In this document: positions 8,773 through 17,837 of the stretch, in pieces
How positions within the stretch are numbered: position 1 is the first letter of the stretch
Layout: the number at the start of each line of letters is the position of its first letter
From: Actinomycetes bacterium
GTDB taxonomy: Bacteria > Actinomycetota > Actinomycetes > Nanopelagicales > Nanopelagicaceae
DNA: 64,000 bases
Direction of reading: 5' to 3'
Assembly (NCBI GenBank): GCA_025360085.1
Contig: JANYCW010000007.1
Coordinates: 1 to 64,000, forward strand
Program-made: the position numbers and the translations under genes
Notes under the pieces: model-generated
What the model saw: the letters and a program-made list of their open reading frames with translations, nothing else
Database searches by the model: none
What the model was told of the DNA's origin: nothing

Positions 8773-9796
8773 ATTAAAAAACTCAAATAACATGGGTTTG
8801 TTCATATTTTTCGGTTTTATATTATTTTTAATCAGTAATCGTGTAGATGAACTACGTGTATATCAAGGTGCATCGATTGCCGTTTTTGTAATAGCAATCG
8901 CCTCAATTATTTTATTGACCGGGTATTCAGGTCAGGTTTCACTCGGCCATGGCGCGCTTATGGCGATTGGTGCTTACAGCGCGACTCTTGCGCGCAACGA
9001 ACTTCATCTCCCGATTGTGCTGAGTTTTTTTATCGCAGTACTTGCCGCAGCAATTGGAGGGGCGTTATTAGGGGCCGCGGCGGCACGCTTGTCAGGCCCG
9101 TACCTTGCGGGCACTACTTTGGCTTTGGCTGTAGGACTACCGTCTCTTGCCAACCAATTTTCAATCCTAGGCGGTGAACAAGGCCTTACATTTGACGTAG
9201 GTTTTCCGCCCATGAGTCTGGGTGAGAGCTTCACGCAATATAAATGGTATTTCTGGATCTCAGGGCTGGCCGCGCTGATATCCATGTGGTTACTGAGCAA
9301 CATTCTGCGCTCACGGTATGGCCGCAATTGGCGCGCGGGGCGCAGCAATGAGGTCGCCGCACAGTTATCGGGCATTCATACCGGACGTAGCAAGATTCTG
9401 GCATTCACTATTAGTGCCGGCATCGCCGGACTTGCTGGAGCCCTGCTTTCTATGACGATTGGCACGGTTTCCCCCAGCGCCTTCCCCCTAGCCCTATCAT
9501 TTTCATTGCTTACGGGAGCGGTTCTCTCTGGCGTAACTACCCTTTCAGGCGTCATGATTGGGGCAGTGACGCTGGTGGCAATTCCAGAGATCGCTGATGT
9601 GGTGACCAATCACATCGGTAGCTCTGAAAATATCACCACAAACTTGCCGGGCTTCATGGTAAGCACGCTGCTCATTATCGCTGTTTTATTTGTACCTAAT
9701 GGACCAGTGGAAGCGCATCGTGTACGTTCGATGAAGAAATTGGCGAAGAAAAAAGTTAATGCACTAACCAAACCCTCGATGGAAGGAAACACATGA
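8765..9796 (+). CDS. livM: branched-chain amino acid/amide-type ABC transporter permease, LivM family
   Basis: The second permease subunit, 343 residues, with eight to ten hydrophobic segments. The family signature TGYSGQVSLGHGALMAIGAYS is followed by AARLSGPYLAGTTLALAVGLP and the coupling-loop region SRYGRNWRAGRSNEVAAQLSGI. The start is GTG 8765, overlapping livH by 8 bases; an ATG at 8792 would remove nine residues. The C-terminal 25 residues are highly basic (KKLAKKKVNALTK) and cytoplasmic. The livK ATG overlaps its stop. Confidence 0.9.
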   Translation: MHKLKNSNNMGLFIFFGFILFLISNRVDELRVYQGASIAVFVIAIASIILLTGYSGQVSLGHGALMAIGAYSATLARNELHLPIVLSFFIAVLAAAIGGALLGAAAARLSGPYLAGTTLALAVGLPSLANQFSILGGEQGLTFDVGFPPMSLGESFTQYKWYFWISGLAALISMWLLSNILRSRYGRNWRAGRSNEVAAQLSGIHTGRSKILAFTISAGIAGLAGALLSMTIGTVSPSAFPLALSFSLLTGAVLSGVTTLSGVMIGAVTLVAIPEIADVVTNHIGSSENITTNLPGFMVSTLLIIAVLFVPNGPVEAHRVRSMKKLAKKKVNALTKPSMEGNT

Positions 9797-11082
9797 AAGC
9801 AATCAATCTTCGGAAACTGTTATCAGTTTCTGCGGTGCTTGCCGTAGCGAGCTTGGCTGCAACTGCAGTACCGGCTCATGCGGGTGAAGTTGGCGTAAAC
9901 TCATCTGAGATTAAACTGGGAATGACTTTGCCAATGACAGGAACAGCATCTCTTGGTTATAACAAAATCCCAGGCGCGGCTAAGGCCTACTTTGATTATC
10001 TGAACGCAAATGGTGGCGTCAATGGACGCAAAATCACTCTGATCGTAAAAGATGATCGTTATGTTCCAACTGAAGCCGTTGCAAAGACGAATGAACTCAT
10101 TCTTAAGAATAGAGTGATGGCATTGCTAGCACCACTTGGAACCGCGAACGTGAAAGCTGTTGCATCCTCGGTTAACCCCGGAAGACGCGGTGTTCCAGTC
10201 CTATTTGTAAATACAGGATTTAGTGGATTTGCCGATGTGAAGAAGTATCCAACCACCTATGCAATTCTTCCTTCATACATTATGGAAGCAAAGATTATGG
10301 GTCAATACATTGCAGAAAACTTTGCGGGTAAAAAAATAGGACTTCTCTATCAAGACGATGACTTTGGAAGTGATGCGCTTGCAGGATTTAAAGCTGCCGG
10401 CGTTAACTTTGCAGTCAAAGTTGCTTATGCGTCGGGCTCGCAAGGAGCCGCTGCAGCTGCCGGCTGGATTACAAAGTTTAAGGCCGCTGAAGCCGATGTC
10501 GTGATTCTTTTTGGCGTATCAAGTGCAACCTCTGCAATGCTTGGAACTGCTGCAGTGTTGAAATATGCGCCACAATGGATGCTTGGTTCAGTTGGTGGCG
10601 ATGCCACAACTATTAAGCTCACCGGAGTACCAGCAGGCGTTCTCTATAACGCAATTGGTTTTTCACCAGTTCCTGCGACCACTGACCTAAATGATGAGTA
10701 TATCAAACTCTTCTCTGATATTTATGCCGAGGCAGTGCCAGGCTCGACTTTCGATCTCAATGTTTTACTTGGAATGAACACCGCATTTATGACTGCGCAA
10801 GCTCTCAAAGCCGCAGGTGATAATCCAACACGTAAATCTTTGATGGCCGTTCTCAACACCAAGGGCGCCACACTGGCTAACTCGGCATTAACTCCACTTG
10901 GCTACTCAGGCACAAGTCACGTAGGACTAACCGGCTACTGGGTCGGTAAGTACTCACCAACAGGTGACTTGCTTCCAATCGGTGGCACCTACACCACGTA
11001 TACAACTGATTCGGGAACTGGCGCAGTTGTTAAATCAAACTACAAGCGACCAGCAATGCCAGCGAAGGGATTACCAAAATAA
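9793..11082 (+). CDS. livK: branched-chain amino acid/amide-type ABC transporter substrate-binding protein, LivK family
   Basis: A 429-residue periplasmic-binding-protein-like receptor of the type 1 fold (Peripla_BP_6). A Sec signal peptide with basic N-terminus and hydrophobic core ends at about residue 30 (VPAHA/GEVG). No lipobox cysteine is present, although a lipid anchor is normal for such receptors in Gram-positive bacteria. The mature part begins with SSEIKLGMTLPMTGTASLGYN and contains VNGRKITLIVKDD and KKIGLLYQDDDFG, typical of LivK/amide-binding proteins. The stop overlaps the ATG of the secreted hydrolase by one base. The true ligand is not predictable; the coupled hydrolase hints at a released amide or amino acid product. 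Confidence 0.9.
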   Translation: MKAINLRKLLSVSAVLAVASLAATAVPAHAGEVGVNSSEIKLGMTLPMTGTASLGYNKIPGAAKAYFDYLNANGGVNGRKITLIVKDDRYVPTEAVAKTNELILKNRVMALLAPLGTANVKAVASSVNPGRRGVPVLFVNTGFSGFADVKKYPTTYAILPSYIMEAKIMGQYIAENFAGKKIGLLYQDDDFGSDALAGFKAAGVNFAVKVAYASGSQGAAAAAGWITKFKAAEADVVILFGVSSATSAMLGTAAVLKYAPQWMLGSVGGDATTIKLTGVPAGVLYNAIGFSPVPATTDLNDEYIKLFSDIYAEAVPGSTFDLNVLLGMNTAFMTAQALKAAGDNPTRKSLMAVLNTKGATLANSALTPLGYSGTSHVGLTGYWVGKYSPTGDLLPIGGTYTTYTTDSGTGAVVKSNYKRPAMPAKGLPK

Positions 11083-12713
11083 TGAGAAGACAACGTTTAG
11101 TTGCATTTTTTAGTGCAACCGCACTTGTAACCGGAATCATTGTTTCGATTCCAGTAGCAGCAAATGCAGCACCTGCATGCGATGGCAACTCCCCTATTGA
11201 ATCATGCGTGGGTGTGACATCTGATGGTGCTCCGTACTCCATGATGGTCCCAGCTAACTTCAATGGAACTGTTGCGCTGTACTCACATGGTTACCGCTAT
11301 AACATCGATATTCCAGTTGGAATCCCGTTGATTGGTGGAAGGAAAGTCACCAATACTCCAGAGCCTGTACCAGATGGAAATGCCGCAGTTGCTCAGTACC
11401 TCTTTAGCCAAGGCATTGCAGTTGTTGGCTCCGGCTTTGCCCGTCAAGGGTGGAACGCGGATTCAGCAATCAAAACAAACGTTGAATTAATCGGTGTATT
11501 CAAAGCACAGTTCCCAAAGACAAAGAAAGTTGTTGCTTGGGGATCTTCCCTCGGCGGCTTTATCACCCAAGGCCTAGCAGAGAAATATCCAAACCTTATC
11601 TCGGCCGCAGCACCTATGTGTATGGCCGATAATGTGGCGGCCGAACTTACAATGGCTGGAGATTTCTTGTGGGGCTTAAAAACTCTCTTTGATCCATCGA
11701 TTAAAGGTGGAAACTACTCCGCAGGTGCGGCAGGAAATGGTGAGGCCATTACCGATATTGTGAAGATCTTCACGGTCATGGGTAAGTTACAGGCCTCTCT
11801 TTCCACAAATGCTTGGCCAGATACGTCATCGGCAACGGGTAAAGCACTCGCCGCAGGTGGAATTCCACCACGTAGTGCGCTGTTGTTACTTGGATTAATG
11901 TCGGGAATTCCGACGCAATCGGCACACTTCGACTCAGTAAGTGGGCCACCCGGGGCGCTGAAACTTAGCTTCCCATTAGCGTTGAGTCCAGCGCTAGCAA
12001 TTCTTGAGAACGGCACAAGTGCGGCAATTCTTGCAGTCCTTGCAACGCAGGATGTTGAACTTCAAACTGGCGGCGTCACCTTTGATAATTCAAAGACAGA
12101 TTACGCCACACGTATTGAAAATGAACAAGTTATCTTTAACGCTGCCCTTTCGGGTAACACTGCAATTGGCGCTCTATTAGGGGCACTATCGGCGGCAAAT
12201 CCTGGTTCACCTCGCATCGTTGGAAATAGCGCCGCAACGACAAAGTTGATGGCCCTTCACAGTAATACCGGAAAGATTAATGTTCCAACAATCTTGATGA
12301 CCGGCGTTGCAGATCCAATTACACCAGCGGGTGCATCACAACGCATCGTTGATGCATATGCCGAACAGTTTGCTAATGACAAACTCGCGGCTTTCGCAGC
12401 GTATAAGACCACAAAAAGATATGTTCCACCAGTTAACAAATTACTGATGCTTTGGAATATGACACCTAGTAAGGGATATACAACCTTTACGGATGCAGGT
12501 TCACCGATTACAACAATACCTGCAGCTAGCGGCACAAATCACTGTAACTTCACATCGGCACAACTAATCCTTGTTGCGAAATCTATGATAAGTGCTAGCC
12601 AGACTGGCAAGTTGCCATCAGGCGGAGGAATCGTGACTGCGGGTCGGCGAGCCGGCAATCTCGTAGTCGATGCGCTCTTTCGTGCACCACTACTTAAGTA
12701 CTACGACCATTAA
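11082..12713 (+). CDS. secreted alpha/beta hydrolase of unknown substrate
   Basis: A 543-residue exported hydrolase. A signal peptide covers about residues 1-29 (cleavage near VAANA/APAC). The oxyanion region is YSHGY (67-71) and the nucleophile elbow is GSSLG with Ser156. Candidate acid and base are the Asp of GVADPITP and the His of SGTNHCNF near the C-terminus, so a complete Ser-Asp-His triad is plausible. Two N-terminal cysteines (33 and 42) may form a disulfide. Translational coupling to livK (TAATG) suggests it releases a substrate that the transporter imports, but this is inference. Esterase, amidase or peptidase activity cannot be distinguished. A strong terminator follows. Confidence 0.8.
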   Translation: MRRQRLVAFFSATALVTGIIVSIPVAANAAPACDGNSPIESCVGVTSDGAPYSMMVPANFNGTVALYSHGYRYNIDIPVGIPLIGGRKVTNTPEPVPDGNAAVAQYLFSQGIAVVGSGFARQGWNADSAIKTNVELIGVFKAQFPKTKKVVAWGSSLGGFITQGLAEKYPNLISAAAPMCMADNVAAELTMAGDFLWGLKTLFDPSIKGGNYSAGAAGNGEAITDIVKIFTVMGKLQASLSTNAWPDTSSATGKALAAGGIPPRSALLLLGLMSGIPTQSAHFDSVSGPPGALKLSFPLALSPALAILENGTSAAILAVLATQDVELQTGGVTFDNSKTDYATRIENEQVIFNAALSGNTAIGALLGALSAANPGSPRIVGNSAATTKLMALHSNTGKINVPTILMTGVADPITPAGASQRIVDAYAEQFANDKLAAFAAYKTTKRYVPPVNKLLMLWNMTPSKGYTTFTDAGSPITTIPAASGTNHCNFTSAQLILVAKSMISASQTGKLPSGGGIVTAGRRAGNLVVDALFRAPLLKYYDH

Positions 12714-12731
12714 TAACTAAATCGAGGGAAA

Positions 12732-12766
12732 AAACGGGGCTCTGGCTTTCAGCTAGAGCCCCGTTT
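12732..12766 (+). terminator. rho-independent-type hairpin after the transporter-hydrolase operon
   Basis: The arms AAACGGGGCTCT (12732-12743) and AGAGCCCCGTTT (12755-12766) pair perfectly, and the inner bases extend the stem to a 3-base loop. The 3' side ends in TTT followed by a pyrimidine-rich stretch. It lies 18 bases after the hydrolase stop and before tsaE, so it separates the two operons. Confidence 0.9.
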
Positions 12767-12785
12767 CCTTTACTCTTAACTCCTT

Positions 12786-13220
12786 ATGATTACGGTAAGC
12801 AGTGCAGATGAGATGTTTAATCTCGGTCAAAAACTATCGACACATTTAAAGCGTGGAGATTTACTTTTGGTTAACGGCCCACTTGGTGCAGGCAAAACTG
12901 TTCTTGCCCAAGGTATTGCAAGCGCTCTGGGAATAAACGATGTAACGTCGCCGACATTTGTCATCTCTCGAGTGCATAAAGGGGCTTTACAATTTATCCA
13001 TGTCGATGCATACCGCTTGCTGGATACCCAAAATTCAAGCCTTTATGTGGCTGATTTAGATTTAGATATCGAAAACTCGATCACCGTCATTGAATGGGGC
13101 GGGGCCGAATTCGCACAATTAAGTGAGAATCATTTAGAGATTACGATAGATAGAAGTGATGAAATTCGAAAAGTAGAGATCACCGCCATCGGTGAACGCT
13201 GGGTGGGGTTTTCTCTGTGA
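12786..13220 (+). CDS. tsaE: tRNA threonylcarbamoyladenosine biosynthesis ATPase TsaE
   Basis: TsaE is the ATPase that helps the TsaB-TsaD complex make the t6A modification at position 37 of ANN-decoding tRNAs. The 144-residue product has Walker A GPLGAGKT, switch segment TSPTFVISRVH, the HVDAYRL segment and VIEWGGAEF, all typical of the family. No Shine-Dalgarno is visible; TACTCT at 12771-12776, nine bases before ATG, could be a -10 box of a nearly leaderless mRNA. It overlaps tsaB by 4 bases. Confidence 0.95.
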   Translation: MITVSSADEMFNLGQKLSTHLKRGDLLLVNGPLGAGKTVLAQGIASALGINDVTSPTFVISRVHKGALQFIHVDAYRLLDTQNSSLYVADLDLDIENSITVIEWGGAEFAQLSENHLEITIDRSDEIRKVEITAIGERWVGFSL

Positions 13221-13756
13221 GCATGATTCTTGCGATTGATACATCTACCTCACGGACAAGTGTCGGCGTTATCGATGAAGGTGTTTTGGTATGGAGCGGT
13301 TATCGCGATGGTGCAACCGCCCATGGCCGGGCACTGCCAGCCCTAATTCAAGAGGCGATAATTGGGCGCCCGATAGCTGAGGTAATAGTTGGGATGGGGC
13401 CAGGCCCATTCACGGGCCTGCGGATCGGAATCGCTTGTGCTCGGGCTTTTGCATTAGCCCGCGAAATTCCATTACGAGGAGTGTGCTCCCTTGATGCCAT
13501 CGCGCCTCACGTTAGTTCCAAGGATTTTATTATCACAGTCGATGCCCGCCGCAAAGAGGTCTATTGGGCGCGCTACAAAAATGGTGTTCGAGTAGGAACA
13601 CCAGCGGTTAATTTTCTATCCGCAATTGATTCTGAAGGCTCTGAGATCTTCAGTGATTTGTATCCAGATCTATTGGCGATGGTCGCCCTGACCGACATTG
13701 TCACCGAGCCAATCTATCTGCGTCATCCCGATGCGGTAGCAACGGTGAACCGGTAA
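13217..13756 (+). CDS. tsaB: tRNA threonylcarbamoyladenosine biosynthesis protein TsaB
   Basis: TsaB is a catalytically inactive ASKHA-fold partner of TsaD in t6A synthesis. The 179-residue protein shows the N-terminal ILAIDTSTSRTSVGV and the dimer-interface segment VGMGPGPFTGLRIGIACA, both diagnostic. It is shorter than the about 230 residues of the E. coli protein, with a reduced C-terminal lobe. The GTG start at 13217 overlaps the tsaE stop (GTGA); an ATG at 13223 is the alternative. Confidence 0.93.
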   Translation: MSMILAIDTSTSRTSVGVIDEGVLVWSGYRDGATAHGRALPALIQEAIIGRPIAEVIVGMGPGPFTGLRIGIACARAFALAREIPLRGVCSLDAIAPHVSSKDFIITVDARRKEVYWARYKNGVRVGTPAVNFLSAIDSEGSEIFSDLYPDLLAMVALTDIVTEPIYLRHPDAVATVNR

Positions 13757-14212
13757 ATGATTTCCTATCGCGATGCAACGTACTTGGATCTACCAGAGTT
13801 GGTTTCAATGGAAAAGATATTATTTGCAGATTCGCCATGGTCAATGGGTCAGTTCAAAGAGGAGTTCAAAGGCATACCACGAACCCACTTCTTCACCGTT
13901 GCAGTAGATAGCAACAATGAGATTGCCGGTTATGCCGGCGTTATGGTCGTGGCTCCAGGAGTTGAAGCCGATGTATTAACTATCGGAGTTCTGCCGGAGT
14001 TTCGGAAAACTGGCATTGGCAGGGCATTTATGGAGCAGCTTGAAAACTGGGCAAGTGATCGAGAGTCTAATGCAATGATGCTTGAAGTCGGCGTAGAGAA
14101 TGCGGGTGCAATATCTCTCTATGAAACTCTGGGGTACTCAAAAATCTCTATACGCAAGAGCTATTACGGCGCAGGCCTAGATGCCCTTGTTATGCGCAAA
14201 GAGTTATCATGA
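13757..14212 (+). CDS. rimI: ribosomal protein S18-alanine N-acetyltransferase-like GNAT protein
   Basis: A 151-residue GNAT acetyltransferase. The acetyl-CoA loop is seen in [19 protein letters not shown] (Q/R-x-x-G-x-G/A type), followed by [20 protein letters not shown] and a C-terminal [15 protein letters not shown], the typical RimI ending. RimI acetylates the N-terminal Ala of ribosomal protein S18 in E. coli; in Actinobacteria it often sits, as here, between tsaB and tsaD. ATG directly follows the tsaB stop. Confidence 0.93.
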   Translation: MISYRDATYLDLPELVSMEKILFADSPWSMGQFKEEFKGIPRTHFFTVAVDSNNEIAGYAGVMVVAPGVEADVLTIGVLPEFRKTGIGRAFMEQLENWASDRESNAMMLEVGVENAGAISLYETLGYSKISIRKSYYGAGLDALVMRKELS

Positions 14213-15240
14213 ATCAACCAATCGTCTTAGGCATCGAAACTTCGTGTGATGAAACGGCGGTCGGCATTGTTCGTGGTCGAACCTTGTTGGCAAATGTGAT
14301 TGCATCCAGTGTTGAAGAGCATGCGCGCTTCGGAGGAGTTGTTCCAGAGATTGCAAGTCGCGCACACTTAGAGGCAATGCAACCAACGATTATGCAAGCG
14401 CTAAAAATCGCCAATATTTCATTGCGCGATGTCGATGCTATTGCAGTTACTGCCGGTCCTGGTTTAGTTGGCGCACTTTTAGTGGGAGTTGGAGCGGCAA
14501 CAGGGTTAGCGCTTGGATTAGATAAACCAATGTATGCGCTCAATCATTTAGCCGCGCACATAAGTGTTGATTTCCTAACGCATGCCGCGCCAATCGAGCC
14601 AACAATCGCACTGCTAGTCAGTGGCGGGCATTCATCGTTGCTTCAAGTCAATGAGATTACTGATTCGATTGTAAAACTCGGTGCAACGATGGATGATGCC
14701 GCGGGAGAGGCCTTTGATAAAATTGCACGTGTTATGAAACTCGGCTTTCCGGGTGGACCTGCAATTGATGCGTTAGCGCACAAAGGAGATGAAACGGCAA
14801 TTGATTTTCCACGCGGGTTAACAACGGCCAATGATTGGCGGACCCGCCCATTTGATTTTTCCTTCTCTGGTTTAAAGACGGCCGTCGCACGTTATATTGA
14901 GGCAACACCTGATTATGCAAAGGCCAATGTCGCAGCATCTTTTCAAGAGGCAATTGTTGATGTTTTACTTCTTAAATCTTTGGCCGCATGCAAAGCCACT
15001 GGTATCGATTCACTCATCATCGCCGGGGGAGTTGCGGCTAATTCAAGGCTTCGAACGCTGGCCCAAGCGCGCTGTGAAAAAGCGGGAGTTCGATTGCGGA
15101 TTCCGGCTCCTGCTCTATGTACCGATAACGGGGCAATGGTCGCCGCCCTTGGATCCTTGATGGTCGCCGCTGGACGAACGCCTAGTCCCATCGCCTTTGA
15201 CGCAGATTCCAGCCTGCCTGTTACAACGATCAATATTTAA
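14209..15240 (+). CDS. tsaD: tRNA N6-adenosine threonylcarbamoyltransferase TsaD
   Basis: TsaD transfers the threonylcarbamoyl group to A37 of tRNA. The 343-residue product has normal length. It contains the N-terminal [15 protein letters not shown], the metal-binding NHLAAHISV (His-x4-His), LVSGGHSSL, the [14 protein letters not shown] segment and the C-terminal [10 protein letters not shown] with the third metal ligand Asp. It overlaps rimI by 4 bases (ATGA) and ends in a 4-base overlap with the convergent antitoxin gene. Confidence 0.97.
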   Translation: MNQPIVLGIETSCDETAVGIVRGRTLLANVIASSVEEHARFGGVVPEIASRAHLEAMQPTIMQALKIANISLRDVDAIAVTAGPGLVGALLVGVGAATGLALGLDKPMYALNHLAAHISVDFLTHAAPIEPTIALLVSGGHSSLLQVNEITDSIVKLGATMDDAAGEAFDKIARVMKLGFPGGPAIDALAHKGDETAIDFPRGLTTANDWRTRPFDFSFSGLKTAVARYIEATPDYAKANVAASFQEAIVDVLLLKSLAACKATGIDSLIIAGGVAANSRLRTLAQARCEKAGVRLRIPAPALCTDNGAMVAALGSLMVAAGRTPSPIAFDADSSLPVTTINI

Positions 15241-15488
15241 ACCCCGTTATCGAGTTCTTTTTTAACTTGTTCCCATGGAATAGATGGAGATGAGTCTTTA
15301 AGAGAGGCTTCGATTAAGGCTAGATCCTCAAGATCTTCTAACGCGGATAAGAGCTCTTCATAGCGAGAGGGGCTCACAAGTACAACGGCTGGGGTGCCAT
15401 GACGTGAAATGGCGATTGGTTGAAGCTGAATCTGGTTAATGAGGCTAGAGAGGTTGCGGCGAGCCTCATTTAATGGGATTGATTCCAT
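15237..15488 (-). CDS. solitary Phd/YefM-family antitoxin
   Basis: An 83-residue protein of the Phd/YefM family. The N-terminal DNA-binding half reads [18 protein letters not shown] followed by [17 protein letters not shown] and [21 protein letters not shown], all characteristic. The acidic C-terminal half that would wrap a toxin is present. No RelE/YoeB-like toxin gene follows: the stop overlaps the end of tsaD, and none lies upstream. It has a -10 box TAGGCT six bases before ATG and a palindromic operator upstream. It may be an orphan repressor, a trans-acting antitoxin or a relic. Confidence 0.85.
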   Translation of the reverse strand: MESIPLNEARRNLSSLINQIQLQPIAISRHGTPAVVLVSPSRYEELLSALEDLEDLALIEASLKDSSPSIPWEQVKKELDNGV

Positions 15489-15494
15489 ACGGCA

Positions 15495-15500
15495 AGCCTA
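15495..15500 (-). promoter_or_regulatory. -10 box of the antitoxin gene
   Basis: On the minus strand TAGGCT lies 6 bases before the ATG at 15488, the spacing of a leaderless start. Seventeen bases further upstream the -35 position (15518-15523) coincides with TGTACA, the core of the palindromic operator. Binding there would block the promoter. Confidence 0.5.
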
Positions 15501-15513
15501 GAGCGAAAATAAA

Positions 15514-15536
15514 ATTATGTACATAATCAGTACATA
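15514..15536. promoter_or_regulatory. YefM-type operator: long palindrome plus short repeat
   Basis: ATTATGTACATAAT (15514-15527) is a perfect 14-base palindrome centred on TGTACA. Eleven bases away, centre to centre, lies a second GTAC within AGTACATA (15529-15536). The E. coli yefM-yoeB operator is known to have a long and a short palindrome with TGTACA cores about 12 bp apart, so this strongly resembles an autoregulatory operator of the adjacent antitoxin gene. Confidence 0.65.
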
Positions 15537-15545
15537 CTCGCCGAT

Positions 15546-15574
15546 TTGCTGGCGGCATTAGCCTCGCCTAGAGT
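15546..15574 (+). promoter_or_regulatory. sigma-70-type promoter of groESL
   Basis: TTGCTG (15546-15551) and TAGAGT (15569-15574) are separated by 17 bases. The predicted start point falls near 15581, at the left edge of the CIRCE repeat, which is the usual geometry for HrcA repression. Confidence 0.55.
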
Positions 15575-15579
15575 TGGCG

Positions 15580-15606
15580 TTAGCACTCACGGGCCCACAC
15601 TGCTAA
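15580..15606. promoter_or_regulatory. CIRCE element (HrcA operator) of groESL
   Basis: TTAGCACTC (15580-15588), 9 bases, then CACTGCTAA (15598-15606). The left arm matches the CIRCE consensus exactly; the right arm differs from GAGTGCTAA at two positions (CACTG instead of GAGTG). The site lies 43 bases upstream of groES. HrcA itself is not encoded in the window. Confidence 0.85.
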
Positions 15607-15649
15607 CGGGTTCGCACGAGGAAAACAACGCACAAGAGGAGCTACGTAT

Positions 15650-15937
15650 ATGGCAATTAAGCCACTAGAAGATCGCATCGTTATCAAGACAAACGAGGCT
15701 GAGACAACAACGGCATCAGGTCTTGTAATCCCAGATACTGCAAAAGAGAAGCCACAAGAGGGCGTAGTCCTAGCTGTTGGACCAGGTCGCTTTGATGATG
15801 GTGTTCGCGTACCAATGGATGTCAAAGTTGGCGACGTAGTTTTGTACAGCAAGTACGGCGGAACTGAAATCAAGCATGGCGGAGACGACCTCTTGGTGCT
15901 TTCAGCTCGCGACATTCTCGCTGTAATCGAGAAGTAA
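15650..15937 (+). CDS. groES: co-chaperonin GroES
   Basis: GroES caps the GroEL folding chamber. The 95-residue protein has the expected length and reads [16 protein letters not shown], the mobile loop [35 protein letters not shown] and a C-terminal [15 protein letters not shown] lies about 10 bases before ATG 15650. It is preceded by a CIRCE operator and promoter, so heat induction through HrcA is expected. groEL follows without a gap. Confidence 0.98.
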   Translation: MAIKPLEDRIVIKTNEAETTTASGLVIPDTAKEKPQEGVVLAVGPGRFDDGVRVPMDVKVGDVVLYSKYGGTEIKHGGDDLLVLSARDILAVIEK

Positions 15938-17572
<1,635 letters not shown>

Positions 17573-17583
17573 GTAATTAAAAA

Positions 17584-17619
17584 AAAGAACCCCCGCAGAT
17601 TTTTCTGCGGGGGTTCTTT
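17584..17619. terminator. terminator of groESL, symmetrical
   Basis: AAAGAACCCCCGCAG (17584-17598) and CTGCGGGGGTTCTTT (17605-17619) form a perfect 15-bp stem with a 6-base loop. It is flanked by A-rich and T-rich sequence, so it can work in both directions and also serves the convergent WhiB-like gene. Confidence 0.93.
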
Positions 17620-17651
17620 GTATTTCTTAACTCAGGAGGAGAGTTAAAATC

Positions 17652-17837
17652 TTACGATGCATGCGAGATTTTTGGCTCTACATCTTTGCCAATAATTGCC
17701 AGGCGATCGTCCTCTGAAAGTCCGCCCCAAATTCCATATGGCTCATGCACTGCAAGTGCATGCGTGCGACATGCACCTTGGTACTGCCACTCCCATTCAT
17801 CTGCGATGGGGCGGGGTAAACGAGATAATTCGGCCAT
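17652..17837 (-). pseudogene. WhiB-family gene with internal deletion of the iron-sulfur core
   Basis: A 61-residue reading frame. Residues 1-24 match the N-terminus of WhiB proteins (LPRPIADEWEWQYQGACR). Residues 23-61 match the C-terminus (CRTHALAVHEPYGIWGGLSE). The 40 or so residues that normally lie between, holding the second and third cysteines, are absent. Only Cys23 remains; it sits where the first and the fourth cluster cysteine would both be. The frame is intact but cannot bind a [4Fe-4S] cluster in the family way. Its ATG overlaps the divergent MerR ATG, and no convincing start signals precede it. It is either a decayed gene or an assembly or biological deletion. Confidence 0.7.
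17824..17829 (+). promoter_or_regulatory. -10 box of the MerR-type gene
   Basis: GATAAT lies 6 bases before ATG 17836, inside the 5' end of the WhiB-like frame on the other strand. The spacing matches the leaderless pattern seen elsewhere in the window. No Shine-Dalgarno sequence is present. Confidence 0.45.

Noticed and set aside
15489-15649. A toxin gene divergent from the antitoxin
   Set aside because: The interval holds only the operator, the groES promoter and CIRCE; no frame of toxin size exists.
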